64,000 bases of DNA from an uncultured Sphingomonadaceae bacterium (GTDB taxonomy: Bacteria; Pseudomonadota; Alphaproteobacteria; Sphingomonadales; Sphingomonadaceae). The notes beneath the pieces were generated by a model that saw only the letters and a program-made list of their open reading frames with translations, was not told the origin of the DNA and ran no database searches. Where the stretch lies: assembly GCA_947495985.1 (NCBI GenBank), contig CANMBD010000001.1, positions 1,116,001-1,180,000 on the forward strand, read 5' to 3'. This document shows, piece after piece, positions 62,655 through 64,000 of this stretch (the first letter of the stretch is position 1; each line of letters begins with the position of its first letter). A program made the position numbers and the translations under genes.

Positions 62655-64000
62655 GTGACTGAATTTACATCAATAGAACCAGCCACCGGCGCGATTTTGT
62701 GGAAAGGGCGATCTGGCGATGCTGATGCGGCGGTCGCAGATGCGAGGACAGCTTGGCCGAAATGGGCAGCTCTTCCGGTTACGAAACGTATCGAGGCCGT
62801 GCGTCGATATGCCAACCACATCCGCGGGCAAGCAGAAGAACTGGCTGAACTGATTTCCCGCGAAACCGGGAAACCGATTTGGGAATCACGAACTGAGGTG
62901 GAGTCGGTTGTCAAAAAGATCGATATCTCGCTCACGGCCTATGCAGAGCGCACACCGCAACGCCAACTGTCCAGTCAGCCCAACATGCGCGCGGCCCTCC
63001 GGCACAAGCCGCACGGGGTATTGGCCGTACTTGGCCCCTATAATTTTCCCGCCCACTTGCCCAATGGCCACATTATTCCAGCCCTGATCGCTGGCAACAC
63101 GGTTGTGTTCAAACCATCTGAGAAAACACCCGCTGTAGGTCAATTTCTGTTCGATGCTTTCAAGAAAGCAGGGCTGCCAAGTGGTGTCGTCAACATTGTA
63201 CAGGGTGGACCTGATGTCGGCAAACAACTTACCGCCAACGATGATATTGATGGCCTGCTATTCACAGGCTCTGCCCAAACCGGCGTCGCTCTCAATCGGC
63301 AATTTGCCAATCGGCCCAATAAGATATTGGCGCTGGAAATGGGTGGTAACAATCCGATTATTGTCTGGGACACGGACGATATTCACAGCGCTTCGGTATT
63401 GGTCGTTCAATCCGCTTTCCTGTCAGCGGGGCAGCGTTGCTCCGCGGCAAGCCGGATGATTGTCAAAGACGAACTCTATGACCGCGTGGTCAAAGAAGTT
63501 AAGCGAATTGCAGACAGGCTGATCATTGACGAACCTTTCAGTAAGCCGGCGCCATTTATGGGTCCGGTGATAGACAATGATGTCGCTGATGGTCTGACCG
63601 AAAGTTTCCTGACGCTGATGAGCCATGGTGGGCGCCCGATCAAACATATGGCACGGCCATTGGATGATCGCCCGTTTCTGACTCCCGGAATCATTGATGT
63701 TACGGCGATGGAAGAACGCTTGGATATCGAACTGTTTGGCCCGATATTGCAGGTTATTCGTGTCGCGGACTTTGAGGAAGCAATCGCAGAAGCCAATAAC
63801 ACGCGATACGGTCTGTCTGCTGCCCTTGTCGGCGGAACAGCGACACAATATGATCAGTTCTGGTCCAATAGCCGCGCCGGTATTGTAAACTGGAACAAGA
63901 TGACGGTTGGCGCGTCCTCCGAAGCGCCATTTGGCGGCATCGGCCTTTCCGGCAATCACCGGCCGAGCGCCTATTATGCAGCCGATTATTGCGCTTATCC
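62655..64000 (+). CDS. astD: N-succinylglutamate 5-semialdehyde dehydrogenase (AstD), 3' end cut by window
   Basis: 448 codons of an aldehyde dehydrogenase, open at the window end. Catalytic residues are N130 (GPYNFPAH), K153 (VFKPSEKTP), E228 (ALEMGGNNP) and C262 (SAGQRCSAAS). FGGIGLSGNHRPSAYYAADY is characteristic of AstD, which oxidises succinylglutamate semialdehyde in the arginine AST pathway. The GTG start follows GGAAC. About 20-30 residues are missing. Other ast genes are not in the window. Confidence 0.9.
   Translation, partial: MTEFTSIEPATGAILWKGRSGDADAAVADARTAWPKWAALPVTKRIEAVRRYANHIRGQAEELAELISRETGKPIWESRTEVESVVKKIDISLTAYAERTPQRQLSSQPNMRAALRHKPHGVLAVLGPYNFPAHLPNGHIIPALIAGNTVVFKPSEKTPAVGQFLFDAFKKAGLPSGVVNIVQGGPDVGKQLTANDDIDGLLFTGSAQTGVALNRQFANRPNKILALEMGGNNPIIVWDTDDIHSASVLVVQSAFLSAGQRCSAASRMIVKDELYDRVVKEVKRIADRLIIDEPFSKPAPFMGPVIDNDVADGLTESFLTLMSHGGRPIKHMARPLDDRPFLTPGIIDVTAMEERLDIELFGPILQVIRVADFEEAIAEANNTRYGLSAALVGGTATQYDQFWSNSRAGIVNWNKMTVGASSEAPFGGIGLSGNHRPSAYYAADYCAY

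Noticed and set aside
1..64000. CRISPR arrays, insertion sequences, prophage or integrase genes
   Set aside because: No spaced direct repeats, transposase, integrase or phage structural genes were seen.

Overview
The window looks like chromosomal DNA of a marine or freshwater sphingomonad (Alphaproteobacteria, Sphingomonadales; a Sphingorhabdus/Parasphingorhabdus-like organism would fit). The reasons are the moderate G+C content by eye, many TTG/GTG starts, the alphaproteobacterial order nfuA-tsaB-rimI-mucR-fur-plsC-miaB-phoH-ybeY-corC, a MucR-type regulator, a DUF2794 protein, HslV with a short propeptide, and two large TonB-dependent receptors of the sphingomonad type. This placement is inference; no 16S gene is present. 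No prophage, insertion sequence, integron or CRISPR array was seen. The only mobile-type item is a VapBC-like toxin-antitoxin pair at the left edge.

Layout: 0-2.6 kb holds vapBC, an acetyltransferase and glmU. gph (2.7-3.4 kb) diverges from glmU. At 3.4-6.1 kb a minus-strand cassette encodes a small Tat-exported protein, a PqqD-like protein, an HPr-kinase-like protein and a nucleotidyltransferase. This resembles the poorly understood 'HPr-rel-A' gene set and is the best candidate here for a little-described system. At 6.3-15.2 kb lies a complete phosphate-starvation locus: phoR, a Pho-box array, pstS, an intercistronic hairpin, pstC-pstA-pstB-phoU-phoB, a terminator, and a convergent OprO/OprP-type porin.

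15-27 kb: DUF2794 and cysE, divergent oxyR, a moaE-moaD-pgsA operon, a LplT-like MFS transporter, two small membrane or exported proteins, hslV-hslU, a GFA-family enzyme, a lipoprotein peroxiredoxin and a large M16 peptidase. 27-35 kb is the conserved housekeeping block for Fe-S cluster carriage, tRNA modification (tsaB, miaB), ribosome maturation (ybeY), lipid acylation (plsC) and regulators (mucR, fur). 36-44 kb: a GT4 glycosyltransferase, rarA coupled to a secreted protein, a serine hydrolase and a quinone oxidoreductase, then a mechanosensitive-type channel and a DUF429 protein.

44.3-50.7 kb: tRNA-Thr(UGU), two TonB-dependent receptors each with its own terminator and promoter region (one with a 14-bp palindromic operator candidate), and tRNA-Leu(CAA). 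50.8-64 kb: prepilin peptidase, thiolase, an SH3-domain secreted protein, a D-2-hydroxyacid dehydrogenase, amtB without a neighbouring glnK, a PilZ-domain protein, a nitronate-monooxygenase-like flavoprotein with a four-cysteine C-terminal extension, a GT4 glycosyltransferase, an alpha/beta hydrolase, selO, and an astD-like aldehyde dehydrogenase cut by the window end.

All function calls come from reading motifs and recalled family features. No database search was run.
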